Origin: Bacteroidetes bacterium GWF2_38_335 | GTDB lineage: Bacteria > Bacteroidota > Bacteroidia > Bacteroidales > GWF2-38-335 | NCBI GenBank assembly: GCA_001769535.1 | Contig: MEOH01000022.1 | Coordinates: forward strand, 186,001-250,000 | DNA length: 64,000 nucleotides | Direction of reading: 5' to 3' | Part shown: positions 7,936 through 16,204 of the stretch, piece after piece | How positions within the stretch are numbered: position 1 is the first letter of the stretch | Layout of the letters: the number at the start of each line of letters is the position of its first letter | The notes under the pieces: model-generated | What the model saw: the letters and a program-made list of their open reading frames with translations, nothing else | Told to the model about the DNA's origin: nothing | The model's database searches: none | Position numbers and translations under genes: made by a program

Positions 7936-10083
7936 TCAAATCCTTACCCCAATAACTAAAACATCATCCACCTGATCAAGAGTTCCCTTCCAGTTTACAA
8001 ATGTTTCTTTTAATAAAGCTTGCTGTCCGGTAAGTGGCAGGTGCGTATTTTTGACCAAAAGTTCTTTAAACGGTTTATATTTGAATTTCTTTCCTTGTGG
8101 TCCGCCAAACTGATCGGCAAAACCGTCAGTAAAAATGTAGATGTTATCGCCTTTGTTTATTGACATCTCATGATTGACAAAGGATTCCATTTTATCATGA
8201 ATGGCCACAGGCATTTTATCGCCTTTTATCTCAACAAGATCATTGTTTCTTATCAGATACAAGGGATTGTTGGCACCCGAAAACTGCAGGTGGTTATGAG
8301 TGGGATCAATGGTTATTACTGAAATATCCATACCGTCTTTTTGCTCTCCCGATTTTCCCTGTTGCTTCAGCGCTTTTACAATTTTATTTCGCAGTTCATT
8401 GAGAATCTCTGCCGGAGAAGTAATATTTTCCTTGCTGACGATTTCATTCAAAAAAGCTATTCCCAGCATGCTCATGAAAGCACCCGGAACCCCATGACCG
8501 GTGCAGTCGGCAGCCAGAATGATAATTTTATGATCCTGTTCGCCGATCCAGTAAAAATCTCCGCTGACAATATCTCGGGGCACATGAAAAATAAAGCTGT
8601 CTGCTACCACATTGTTCAGAACCGAAATTTCAGGTATTATGGCAGACTGAATGCGAAATGCATAATGGATGCTGTCGGTGATTTCCTGTTTTTGTTCAGA
8701 TATGAGATCACGCTGTTCGGCGGCAAGGTTACGCTGGGCTTCGATTTCGTCACGTTGTGCAGTGATTTCCTCCTTTTGTTGTGAAAGAATGGCGTTGGCA
8801 ATTTTCTTATCCCGAAACATCTTGAAAACGATCAGCAAAAGCAATACAAGCAATGCAAGTCCGGCAATCACCGAATAAATGATAATTCTCTGGTTGCGGT
8901 TTTCCACATCCTTTTTTTCAAGTTCCAGATTTTTTTTCTGTATCTGTGCCTCCTTTTTCTCAGTTTCGTATTTAGTCTGCATTTCAGAAATCTGCCCGGT
9001 CATTTCTGAATTAAAAATACTGTCTTTATAATTAAAAAGTACCGTCTGCATTTTTGAAGCAGATTTATAGTCGCCCATATAAAAATAATTTTCCGCGACA
9101 GACAGCATTAGTTCGATTTTAAACTTAGCATCACTTATTGAGTCGGCCATTATCATTGAATAATTGAGAAATTCACCGGCTTTCTTATAGTTTTTCTTTT
9201 GCTGTTCTACAAAAGCAAGATTTTCGCTGATTATGGCCTTCCCCCTTCGGTCGCCAAGCTGTTCTTTTATTTTAAATGATTTCAGATAATATTCTTCAGC
9301 TTTTTTCCAATCTCCCAAATCGTAATAAACAGCCCCGATGTTATTCAGGCAGGTGGCCTGGCCACTCAGGACGGAAATCTCAATATTGATATCGAGCGCT
9401 TTGAAATAATATTCTAAAGCTTTTTTCTTGGACAATTCATCTCCATCAGAATAAATATTGGCCATATTTTGCATAGCTCGAGCAATCTGCATTTTATTAT
9501 TTAGATTTTTTGCAATATCAAGTGATTTTTGAAGGTTCTGCATGGCGAGGGAATCCTTTCCAAGATCGTCATATAACAGACCAATATTCAATAAGGCATC
9601 TGCAATACTTTCATTTTCATTGATCTTTTCGGCAACTTTCAGAGCTTTCAGCAGATAGTCAAGTGCTTTTGCATAATCACCTTTCGATTTGTAAACATTG
9701 CCCATGTTGTTGTAAACCATTCCGCGCTCGCTTTCATCATCAGTATTATCGAGTGATTCAAGGGCCAGATTGTAGTATTCAAGGGCTTTATTATAATTGC
9801 CGGATAGTTTTTCAATAATACCCATTTTATTGTATGCATTGGCCAGATTTTCAAAATCACGGACACTCTTCGCCATAGTGATTGATTTTTTAAGATATTC
9901 CTTCGCCAATGCAGGTTCATTGTCAATAATAGCCCAGGCAAATTCGTTATATAAGCCGATTATCTCATTTACTTTTTTTTCTTTTGAAATAAGGTTCTGC
10001 AATGAGTCTTTTTCCGAATAATCCTGGGATGATGCGATTATTGCAATCAAAAAAAGAATACTAAACTGAAATAATTTTTTCAT
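7936..10083 (-). CDS. TPR/coiled-coil/SpoIIE-type PP2C phosphatase, paralog 1
   Basis: The 715-residue protein starts with a signal peptide (cut near ASSQ, residue 20). Tetratricopeptide repeats follow from about 35 to 350, then a charged coiled coil, one transmembrane helix at 401-422, a second coiled coil at 425-470, and a SpoIIE/PP2C phosphatase domain at about 495-715. Putative metal ligands are D508 (SGDFYW), D526 (ADCTGHG), D583/D586 (KDGMD), D653 (FTDGFAD) and D706/D707 (VDDV). The topology suggests a periplasmic TPR sensor and a cytoplasmic Ser/Thr phosphatase, perhaps in a partner-switching (anti-sigma/anti-anti-sigma) pathway; no partner is visible here. It is the last of three tandem paralogs, 6 bp after the second. 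Its phosphatase domain is nearly identical to that of paralog 3. Confidence 0.9.
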   Translation of the reverse strand: MKKLFQFSILFLIAIIASSQDYSEKDSLQNLISKEKKVNEIIGLYNEFAWAIIDNEPALAKEYLKKSITMAKSVRDFENLANAYNKMGIIEKLSGNYNKALEYYNLALESLDNTDDESERGMVYNNMGNVYKSKGDYAKALDYLLKALKVAEKINENESIADALLNIGLLYDDLGKDSLAMQNLQKSLDIAKNLNNKMQIARAMQNMANIYSDGDELSKKKALEYYFKALDINIEISVLSGQATCLNNIGAVYYDLGDWKKAEEYYLKSFKIKEQLGDRRGKAIISENLAFVEQQKKNYKKAGEFLNYSMIMADSISDAKFKIELMLSVAENYFYMGDYKSASKMQTVLFNYKDSIFNSEMTGQISEMQTKYETEKKEAQIQKKNLELEKKDVENRNQRIIIYSVIAGLALLVLLLLIVFKMFRDKKIANAILSQQKEEITAQRDEIEAQRNLAAEQRDLISEQKQEITDSIHYAFRIQSAIIPEISVLNNVVADSFIFHVPRDIVSGDFYWIGEQDHKIIILAADCTGHGVPGAFMSMLGIAFLNEIVSKENITSPAEILNELRNKIVKALKQQGKSGEQKDGMDISVITIDPTHNHLQFSGANNPLYLIRNNDLVEIKGDKMPVAIHDKMESFVNHEMSINKGDNIYIFTDGFADQFGGPQGKKFKYKPFKELLVKNTHLPLTGQQALLKETFVNWKGTLDQVDDVLVIGVRI

Positions 10084-10089
10084 GGGTTT

Positions 10090-12375
10090 TTAGATTTTAA
10101 TTCCTAATACCAAAACATCATCTACCTGATCAAGTTTTCCCTTCCAGTTCAAAAAGGTTTCCATTAAAACAGACTGCTGTTCAGACATAGGCCTGGATGT
10201 ATTTTTGGTTAGTAATTCTTTAAAAGGTTTGTATTTGAATTTTTTCCCCTGAGGGCCTCCAAACTGATCGGCAAAACCGTCAGTAAACATATAAATTCTA
10301 TCTCCTTTTTGCAATACAAATCCATGATTTGTAAAATCTTTCATTGTTGGGTAAATGGCGATCGGCATTTTGTCGCCATGCAATTCAGTTAATTCGCCCT
10401 TTGCAATGATATACAAAGGATTGTTTGCTCCTGCCCATTGACATTCATGGGTATCTGAATTAACAATTAACAGGGAAATATCCATCCCGTCCTTTTGCTC
10501 TCCATCCAAACCTTTTTGCTGAAGTGCATTAATGATTTCCATTCTTAAGATATTTAATATCTGATTGGCTTTTTTTATTTCCTGTTTTTGCACAATTTCA
10601 TTTAAGAAACTGATTCCCAGCATGCTCATAAACGCCCCGGGCACTCCATGACCTGTACAATCTGCCACAGCAACAAACAACTGATTTTCTATCTTTGTTG
10701 TCCAGTAAAAATCACCCGAAACAATATTTTTTGGTTTAAAAAGAACAAAATGTTCTCCTAAGACAGATCTTGATAATTCGCTTATTGGCAATACTGCCTC
10801 CTGAATTCTTTTTGCATAATTAATGCTATCGGTCACCTCTTTATGCACTTCTTCAATTTCTTCTTTCTGAATGGTTACCAGATCCCTTTGCGATTCAATT
10901 TCGTCGCGCTGGCTTGATATTTCCTCTTTTTGTTGATAAATCTCAATATTCTTTTGTTCAAGTAATATATTTGCTTTCTTCTTATTTTTAAATGCTCTAT
11001 ATGATATAAAAGCAACAAATATCATTAAAATAAATCCTATCAGTCCGCCAATAGTATACATCCTTTGCTCACTAATTGCCTTCTCGTGTTTATACTTTTC
11101 TTCCTTTTCTTTTGTGATATGTGTTATACTGTCTTTCGCAAACTGAATCTCATATTCTATCTGAAATTGTTTTTTATATGTTGCTTTTCTATTTTCCTGG
11201 TTTATGATACTATCCCGCATTTGAATATACAATTCATGCATTTCCAGAGCTTCCTTATATTCTCCTTTCTTCTCATGAATTTTTTTCAATAAAATTGCGG
11301 CATTCTGAATATTCTCAGGGTATCCCAATTCCTTTGCTGTTTGCAAACTCAAATCTGCAAACCTAAACGCTTCACCAATTTTATTTTGCTTCAACAATAA
11401 AGATGAAAGACATTCATAAGAAATAGTGATACCTACTTTATTATTAATTTCCTGGCGTAAAACAAGTGATTTTGTATATAAATCCAAAGCTTTCTTCTGA
11501 CCAAGTTCATAACATTCATCAGGAGACTCAGAGCAATATGGGTCTCCAAAAGTCTCATATAAACTACCAAGACTATTTAGGGAAGATGCGATTCCTGATT
11601 TATCATTAATTTCTTCTTGTAATTTAATTGATTTATTTAGATATTCAATAGCTTTTATATGACCATTTCTCATGCATTCATCCTTAGAGCCATTGAAAAA
11701 CAATTCATTATGAAAACTGTAAAGAAAAGCAATATTAGTATAGCATATTGCAATGCTGCTTTTATCCTTCAATAGAAAATTTATATTCAAGGCTTTATTG
11801 TAATACTCGTATGCCTTTAAATACTCACCCTGACTATCATAAACAAATCCGATATTATTATAAGAGGTTGCAATTCCTGATTTATTATCTATCAATATTT
11901 GCAGCTTCAATGCCCGATGATAGTATTCAAGTGCTTTTGGTATATTTCCCTGTTGGCGAAATATCATGCCAAGATTTAATAAAGAACCGGCCATTCCAAG
12001 CTTATCATCGATTTCTTCCTGTATAGGTAATGATTTATTAAAATATTCAAAAGCTTTAGAAATATCGCCTTGTTTTTCATACAAATAACCAAAATTATTT
12101 AATGCTAATGCATAATAAGCTAAATAGTATTCTCTTTCTTCATTCTTTGCTGTTTTTAAATTTTTCTGCGAAATATCCAGCAACTGTTGATTGTATTTGG
12201 GCCAGATATTTTCATCATATTCGGCTGAAATCATTTCATTTAGAATACTGCATTTAATTGTGTCGTGTTTTGCATTTTCAAAGACCAGTTTAAGCGAATC
12301 AATAGTATCTGAGCCTTGAGTCATCGCAGATAACATATTAACAAGCATTAAAAAAAGAATTATTTGAACACGCAT
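10090..12375 (-). CDS. TPR/coiled-coil/SpoIIE-type PP2C phosphatase, paralog 2
   Basis: I chose the ATG at 12375 rather than an upstream in-frame TTG at 12417. The ATG gives a clean signal peptide (MRVQIILFLMLVNMLSA) and avoids overlap with the upstream stop codon. The 761-residue product has TPRs, some interrupted by Cys-containing loops (SKDECMRNG and SPDECYELG), a coiled coil, a single transmembrane helix (GGLIGFILMIFVAFISY), a second coiled coil and a C-terminal SpoIIE phosphatase domain with SGDFYWT, ADCTGHG, KDGMD, FTDGFAD and VDDV. It is the middle gene of the triplet, starting 25 bp after paralog 3. Its phosphatase domain is clearly more divergent than the other two. Confidence 0.9.
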   Translation of the reverse strand: MRVQIILFLMLVNMLSAMTQGSDTIDSLKLVFENAKHDTIKCSILNEMISAEYDENIWPKYNQQLLDISQKNLKTAKNEEREYYLAYYALALNNFGYLYEKQGDISKAFEYFNKSLPIQEEIDDKLGMAGSLLNLGMIFRQQGNIPKALEYYHRALKLQILIDNKSGIATSYNNIGFVYDSQGEYLKAYEYYNKALNINFLLKDKSSIAICYTNIAFLYSFHNELFFNGSKDECMRNGHIKAIEYLNKSIKLQEEINDKSGIASSLNSLGSLYETFGDPYCSESPDECYELGQKKALDLYTKSLVLRQEINNKVGITISYECLSSLLLKQNKIGEAFRFADLSLQTAKELGYPENIQNAAILLKKIHEKKGEYKEALEMHELYIQMRDSIINQENRKATYKKQFQIEYEIQFAKDSITHITKEKEEKYKHEKAISEQRMYTIGGLIGFILMIFVAFISYRAFKNKKKANILLEQKNIEIYQQKEEISSQRDEIESQRDLVTIQKEEIEEVHKEVTDSINYAKRIQEAVLPISELSRSVLGEHFVLFKPKNIVSGDFYWTTKIENQLFVAVADCTGHGVPGAFMSMLGISFLNEIVQKQEIKKANQILNILRMEIINALQQKGLDGEQKDGMDISLLIVNSDTHECQWAGANNPLYIIAKGELTELHGDKMPIAIYPTMKDFTNHGFVLQKGDRIYMFTDGFADQFGGPQGKKFKYKPFKELLTKNTSRPMSEQQSVLMETFLNWKGKLDQVDDVLVLGIKI

Positions 12376-12400
12376 ATTGGTCCTGTCTGTTTGTATTTTT

Positions 12401-14788
12401 TTAAATTTTAATTCCAATTACCAAAACATCATCCACCTGGTCAAGACTTCCCTTCCAATTTACAAATGTTTCTTTTAATAGTGCTTGCTGTCCGGTAAGT
12501 GGCAGGTGCGTATTTTTGACCAAAAGTTCTTTAAACGGTTTATATTTGAATTTTTTCCCCTGAGGGCCTCCAAACTGATCGGCAAAACCGTCAGTAAAAA
12601 TGTAGATGTTATCGCCTTTGTTTATTGCCATCTCATGATTGACAAAAGATTCCATTTTATCATGAATGGCCACAGGCATTTTATCTCCTTTTATCTCTAC
12701 CAGATCATTGTTTCGTATCAGATACAAAGGATTGTTTGCTCCCGAAAACTGCAGGTGATTATGGGTGGGATCAATGGTTATAACCGAAATATCCATACCG
12801 TCTTTTTGCTCTCCCGATTTTCCCTGTTGCTTCAGCGCTTTTACAATTTTATTTCGCAGTTCGTTGAGAATCTCTGCCGGAGAAGTAATATTTTCCTTGC
12901 TAACGATTTCATTCAAAAAAGCTATTCCCAGCATGCTCATAAATGCCCCCGGAACGCCATGACCGGTGCAATCGGCAGCCAGAATGATTATTTTGTTGTC
13001 CTGTTCACCAATCCAGTAAAAATCGCCGCTTACAATATCACGGGGCATGTGAAGGATAAAACTGTCGGATACCACATGGTTTAATATGGCGATATCGGGA
13101 ATTACAGCTGATTGTATTCTGAATGCATAATGGATGCTGTCGGTGATTTCCTGTTTTTGTTCAGAGATGAGATCGCGTTGATCGGCAGCAAGGTTTCGCT
13201 GGGCTTCGATCTCATCTCGCTGGGCCGATATCTCTTCGTTTTTCATCTCAAGGTCAATATTGGCCTGGCGTTTTTGTCTGAACATCCTGAAAATGATAAA
13301 CAATATCACCAGCAACAACACCAAACCTCCAATAACGGAAAAAATAACCGTCTGCTGCCTTTTGTTTTCAAGCGATTGGGTTTTTATAAGCTCGTCATCA
13401 AGCAGCTTTTCATTTTTGAGCTTTTCGTTTTCAAGTTGTTTTTTCTCTGTCTGGTATTTGGTATCCATTTCTGCCAGAGCATTTGCCTTTTCTTCGGTGT
13501 ACATGCTGTCGCGCGCTTCGATGTATATCTCGGCATAATTCAATGCCTTTGATACGTTTCCTGTAAACTTATAGGCGGTCATCAGGACTTTTGCTGCTTC
13601 TCCTTTTCTGCGCGGACTGCCGGTTTCAAGAGCAATTGTATAAGCTTTTTCGCCAAATTCAAGGGCTTTCAGGTAGAGATTTCTTTTTTCGGATGATGAA
13701 ATTCCTGTTGAATCGGCCATTGCTCCGTAAAGGTTGGCCAGATTTCCATACAATGAGCTGGCGCCGTCCTTGTTTCCGATTTCTTCATGCAATGAAAGAG
13801 CTCTTGTGAAATATTCAGTTGCTTTTTTAAATTGCTTTGTATCAAGATACAATTCGGCAATATTATTGCAAATTTCTGCGGTTCCGTATTTGTCTCCAAC
13901 ACCTTCGATAATCTTTAGACACTCGAAATAATTAACCAGCGCCTTATCATACATTTTCTTTTCATTGTAAACGCTTCCGATGTTTGCATTGGCATAATAT
14001 TCACCTTGCAGAAAATTATATTTCTTTGAAATGGCAAGTGATTTTTGGAAATAAGTAAGTGCTTTATCAAAATCACCCTGGAGCGAATGAATGTTTCCAA
14101 TGTTGTTCAAAATATAAGCTACCCCTTCGTAATCCTCAATTTCCTCAGCAATCTTTAATGCTTTTAGGTAATTTTCCAGAGCAAGTTTATAATCTCCCAA
14201 ATCGGAATAAGTGCTGCCAATATAAGTGTAGCACATATTTTGTCCACGCTTGTTATCAAATTTTTTGGACACTTCAAGAGATTTTTTAAAATATTCCATG
14301 GCCGGTTTAAAATCACCTTTGTTAGATAATGTGGTGCCTGTGTTATAATATGCGGGAGCCAGTTCCTTATGTGCATCTGTCGAAATATCCTTAAATGCTG
14401 ATTTTTTCAGTTTTTCAAGAATGACAATGGCTTTTTTAAAACTCTCAAAGGCTTTGTCGTATTCGCCTATCCTGTTGTATATAAGTCCTATATATCTTTC
14501 ACCTGTTGCCGCTAAAATATCCAGTCGGCCCGAAACAACACTTTTCCCGTTATTTGCCTGCGAGGTTGAAGCAAGGTTTTTTGCTTTCAGATAATAGTAA
14601 ATACATGAGTCGGGATTGCTTTCTTCAAAAACATCTCCCATATCCAGATAAATCATTGCGCGGGTGGTGTCGTGTTTTGCTGATTCAAGCTGTTTTTTCA
14701 GTGAATTTAGTTTTTCCTGGGGATCCTGGGAAAAGAGGTTGATCATTGCGAAAAAAAGGACAATTGCGAGAGAGAAAAAATGTTTCAT
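12401..14788 (-). CDS. TPR/coiled-coil/SpoIIE-type PP2C phosphatase, paralog 3
   Basis: The 795-residue protein has the same plan as its two neighbours: signal peptide (INLFSQ), many TPR units, coiled coil, transmembrane helix (SVIGGLVLLLVILFIIF), coiled coil and SpoIIE phosphatase domain with all Asp ligands kept. It is first in the minus-strand triplet, so the promoter should lie upstream of 14788. I did not find a full TAnnTTTG box there. From DIVSGDFYW to the stop its residues differ from paralog 1 at about five positions in about 210. Its TPR region is much less similar, which points to gene conversion of the phosphatase end. Substrate is unknown. Confidence 0.9.
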   Translation of the reverse strand: MKHFFSLAIVLFFAMINLFSQDPQEKLNSLKKQLESAKHDTTRAMIYLDMGDVFEESNPDSCIYYYLKAKNLASTSQANNGKSVVSGRLDILAATGERYIGLIYNRIGEYDKAFESFKKAIVILEKLKKSAFKDISTDAHKELAPAYYNTGTTLSNKGDFKPAMEYFKKSLEVSKKFDNKRGQNMCYTYIGSTYSDLGDYKLALENYLKALKIAEEIEDYEGVAYILNNIGNIHSLQGDFDKALTYFQKSLAISKKYNFLQGEYYANANIGSVYNEKKMYDKALVNYFECLKIIEGVGDKYGTAEICNNIAELYLDTKQFKKATEYFTRALSLHEEIGNKDGASSLYGNLANLYGAMADSTGISSSEKRNLYLKALEFGEKAYTIALETGSPRRKGEAAKVLMTAYKFTGNVSKALNYAEIYIEARDSMYTEEKANALAEMDTKYQTEKKQLENEKLKNEKLLDDELIKTQSLENKRQQTVIFSVIGGLVLLLVILFIIFRMFRQKRQANIDLEMKNEEISAQRDEIEAQRNLAADQRDLISEQKQEITDSIHYAFRIQSAVIPDIAILNHVVSDSFILHMPRDIVSGDFYWIGEQDNKIIILAADCTGHGVPGAFMSMLGIAFLNEIVSKENITSPAEILNELRNKIVKALKQQGKSGEQKDGMDISVITIDPTHNHLQFSGANNPLYLIRNNDLVEIKGDKMPVAIHDKMESFVNHEMAINKGDNIYIFTDGFADQFGGPQGKKFKYKPFKELLVKNTHLPLTGQQALLKETFVNWKGSLDQVDDVLVIGIKI

Positions 14789-14863
14789 AGGCCAAATTTT
14801 TAAATAACTTTTGTTTTTACGGGAAATGAGGGGATTTGGTTTTGTGATTTGATGGGTTTGCAG

Positions 14864-14958
14864 ATTTTGCCGCTATCCGATAGTTATCGGATGCGCGAAT
14901 GTATTGTTGATGGTGGGGGTTGGTTGCCGCTATCCGAAAGTTATCGGATGCGCGAATG
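14864..14958. repeat. Palindromic repeat copies B and C in a 303-bp spacer
   Basis: Copy B (14864-14901) and copy C (14924-14958) share TTGCCGCTATCCGA and TTATCGGATGCGCGAATG with copy A at 6953. A degenerate fourth version follows near 14985-15010. The spacer 14789-15091 otherwise holds only this and the first copy of a longer repeat at 15018. No gene is seen. Confidence 0.65.
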
Positions 14959-15017
14959 GGAGGATGAAAGGGTGGGGTTTGAATGTTGTTATCTGAAATT
15001 ATCGGATGGGTAAGTGA

Positions 15018-15078
15018 CCCCGGATTGAAATCCGGGGTTATGGTTGGGAAACTCCTTCGGAGTTGGGATTGACCTTAT
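15018..15078. repeat. 61-bp direct repeat, copy 1 (two hairpins)
   Basis: This stretch is identical over 61 bp to 15947-16007. It contains two self-complementary pieces, CCCCGGATTGAAATCCGGGG and AACTCCTTCGGAGTT. It ends 13 bp beyond the stop codon of the minus-strand gene at 15092, and could act as that gene's transcript end. Confidence 0.8.
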
Positions 15079-15091
15079 TGAAAGATGCTAA

Positions 15092-15661
15092 TTAAAAAGT
15101 AGCATTATGAAGTGAATCAATAAAGCGTTCATTTATCATTCCGGTAAATCCAGTTTTGATTATCTTATCATTGAACACAAAGATTTGTGAAGAATAGGTT
15201 GCTTCTTTTGGCACATCTTTTCCGAAAATTTCCTCAACAAAAAGCTGTGAGTTTTTTGTTCTCATCCAGTGATTGGTATGATCAATAAAAAATATTGGGT
15301 GACCGACTTTTCTTTCTTCTGCTTTTATTTTGTCAACATCATAGTTTTCACTGATAACAAGAAAGTTAAAATCATCTTTATATTTTTTATATAGATTATA
15401 TGAGTCGTAAATGCTCCCCATACAATCATAATATAGGATTATTATCCAGGTTATTTTATTATTTCCGATAAGATAACAATTCCTGACATCTTGTGCCTTA
15501 ATCTCAATTATGCCTTTTGTAGAACTTTCGTTTTTCATTTCGCAATTAAATGGAGAAGTTCCTGCTTTTTTTACATTTTTGTAATGAGTAGTCAAACCAG
15601 GCATATAGCAATTACATAATACAACAGAGGTAAAAATGAAAAGGGCTATTTTGTATTTCAT
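15092..15661 (-). CDS. Hypothetical lipoprotein, possibly thioredoxin-fold
   Basis: I chose the ATG at 15661 over a TTG six codons upstream because it gives a compact lipoprotein signal (FIFTSVVLCNC). The product is 189 residues. The segment WIIILYYDCMGSIYDSY followed by FNFLVISENYDVDKI, then HPIFFID and SSQIFVFNDKIIKTGFTG, has the strand-helix-strand order of a redoxin-like fold. Only a single Cys sits where CxxC would be, so a normal disulfide reductase is unlikely. I do not recognise a named family. The gene is flanked by direct repeats at 15018 and 15947. Confidence 0.7.
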   Translation of the reverse strand: MKYKIALFIFTSVVLCNCYMPGLTTHYKNVKKAGTSPFNCEMKNESSTKGIIEIKAQDVRNCYLIGNNKITWIIILYYDCMGSIYDSYNLYKKYKDDFNFLVISENYDVDKIKAEERKVGHPIFFIDHTNHWMRTKNSQLFVEEIFGKDVPKEATYSSQIFVFNDKIIKTGFTGMINERFIDSLHNATF

Positions 15662-15946
15662 ACATATTTTTTTAATCAAGATTACTGAGAACAGTCAAAC
15701 TCAGTAATCACAATATTACTAATTATTGTTAATATAATCCACAACCAGAAAATAATTTCTTATACCCGGTTGTTTTGTGAAATATTAACTTTACAACAGG
15801 CGGTCTGATCACAACTTATCTAGCTCCGGTCAATCAGTTGGGCTGAATTGACATGGCCTTTCAGGCCGTTTGTCCTTTGGGATTTAAGGGAATAATTTGC
15901 GCAGTAAAAGTATATTTCGTTCTTAGGGGTTGATGGACGGTAGACC
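15662..15946. other. Gene-free spacer with small inverted repeats
   Basis: A short inverted repeat (ATTACTGAG at 15681 and CTCAGTAAT at 15700) lies just upstream of the minus-strand lipoprotein. It could be an operator or a hairpin. Further on, GGCCTTTCAGGCC (15857-15869) is another small palindrome. No open reading frame or RNA gene is convincing. Confidence 0.3.
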
Positions 15947-16007
15947 CCCCGGATTGAAATCCGGGGTTATGGTTGGGAAACTCCTTCGGAGTTGGGATTG
16001 ACCTTAT
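15947..16007. repeat. 61-bp direct repeat, copy 2
   Basis: Identical to 15018-15078. Beyond the exact match the similarity continues weakly (GCTAATTAAAA, then CATTATGAAGT), so the copied unit once included the 3' end of the lipoprotein gene. The remaining spacer to leuS (16008-16204) contains two ACTTGGAACA words, also seen in the hairpin at 19050, and no gene. Confidence 0.8.
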
Positions 16008-16204
16008 GGAAGTCGCTAATTAAAAGTTTCATTATGAAGTTGTTTATAAAAAATGGCTGTGGGAAATAAATAAATGAGCAACTTGGAACAGTGTTTGCAA
16101 CTTGGAACATTAATTAATTACCAGCCGCTCTTTACCAAATTATTCACCGGCATCCCCACTTTTTCCCCTATTTTTCCTATTTTCGCAAATCAAATTTTTT
16201 AGAT

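Noticed and set aside
12376-12417. Upstream TTG start for paralog 2
   Set aside because: It would overlap the previous stop codon and hide the signal peptide that begins at ATG 12375.
12485-13084. 199-codon ORF antisense to the SpoIIE domain of paralog 3
   Set aside because: It is a shadow of a strongly coding region. The equivalent antisense frame also exists in paralog 1 because the DNA is nearly identical.
14789-16204. tRNA or small RNA genes in the repeat-rich spacer
   Set aside because: No cloverleaf or T-loop GTTCGAATC-like sequence was found. The hairpins belong to repeats.
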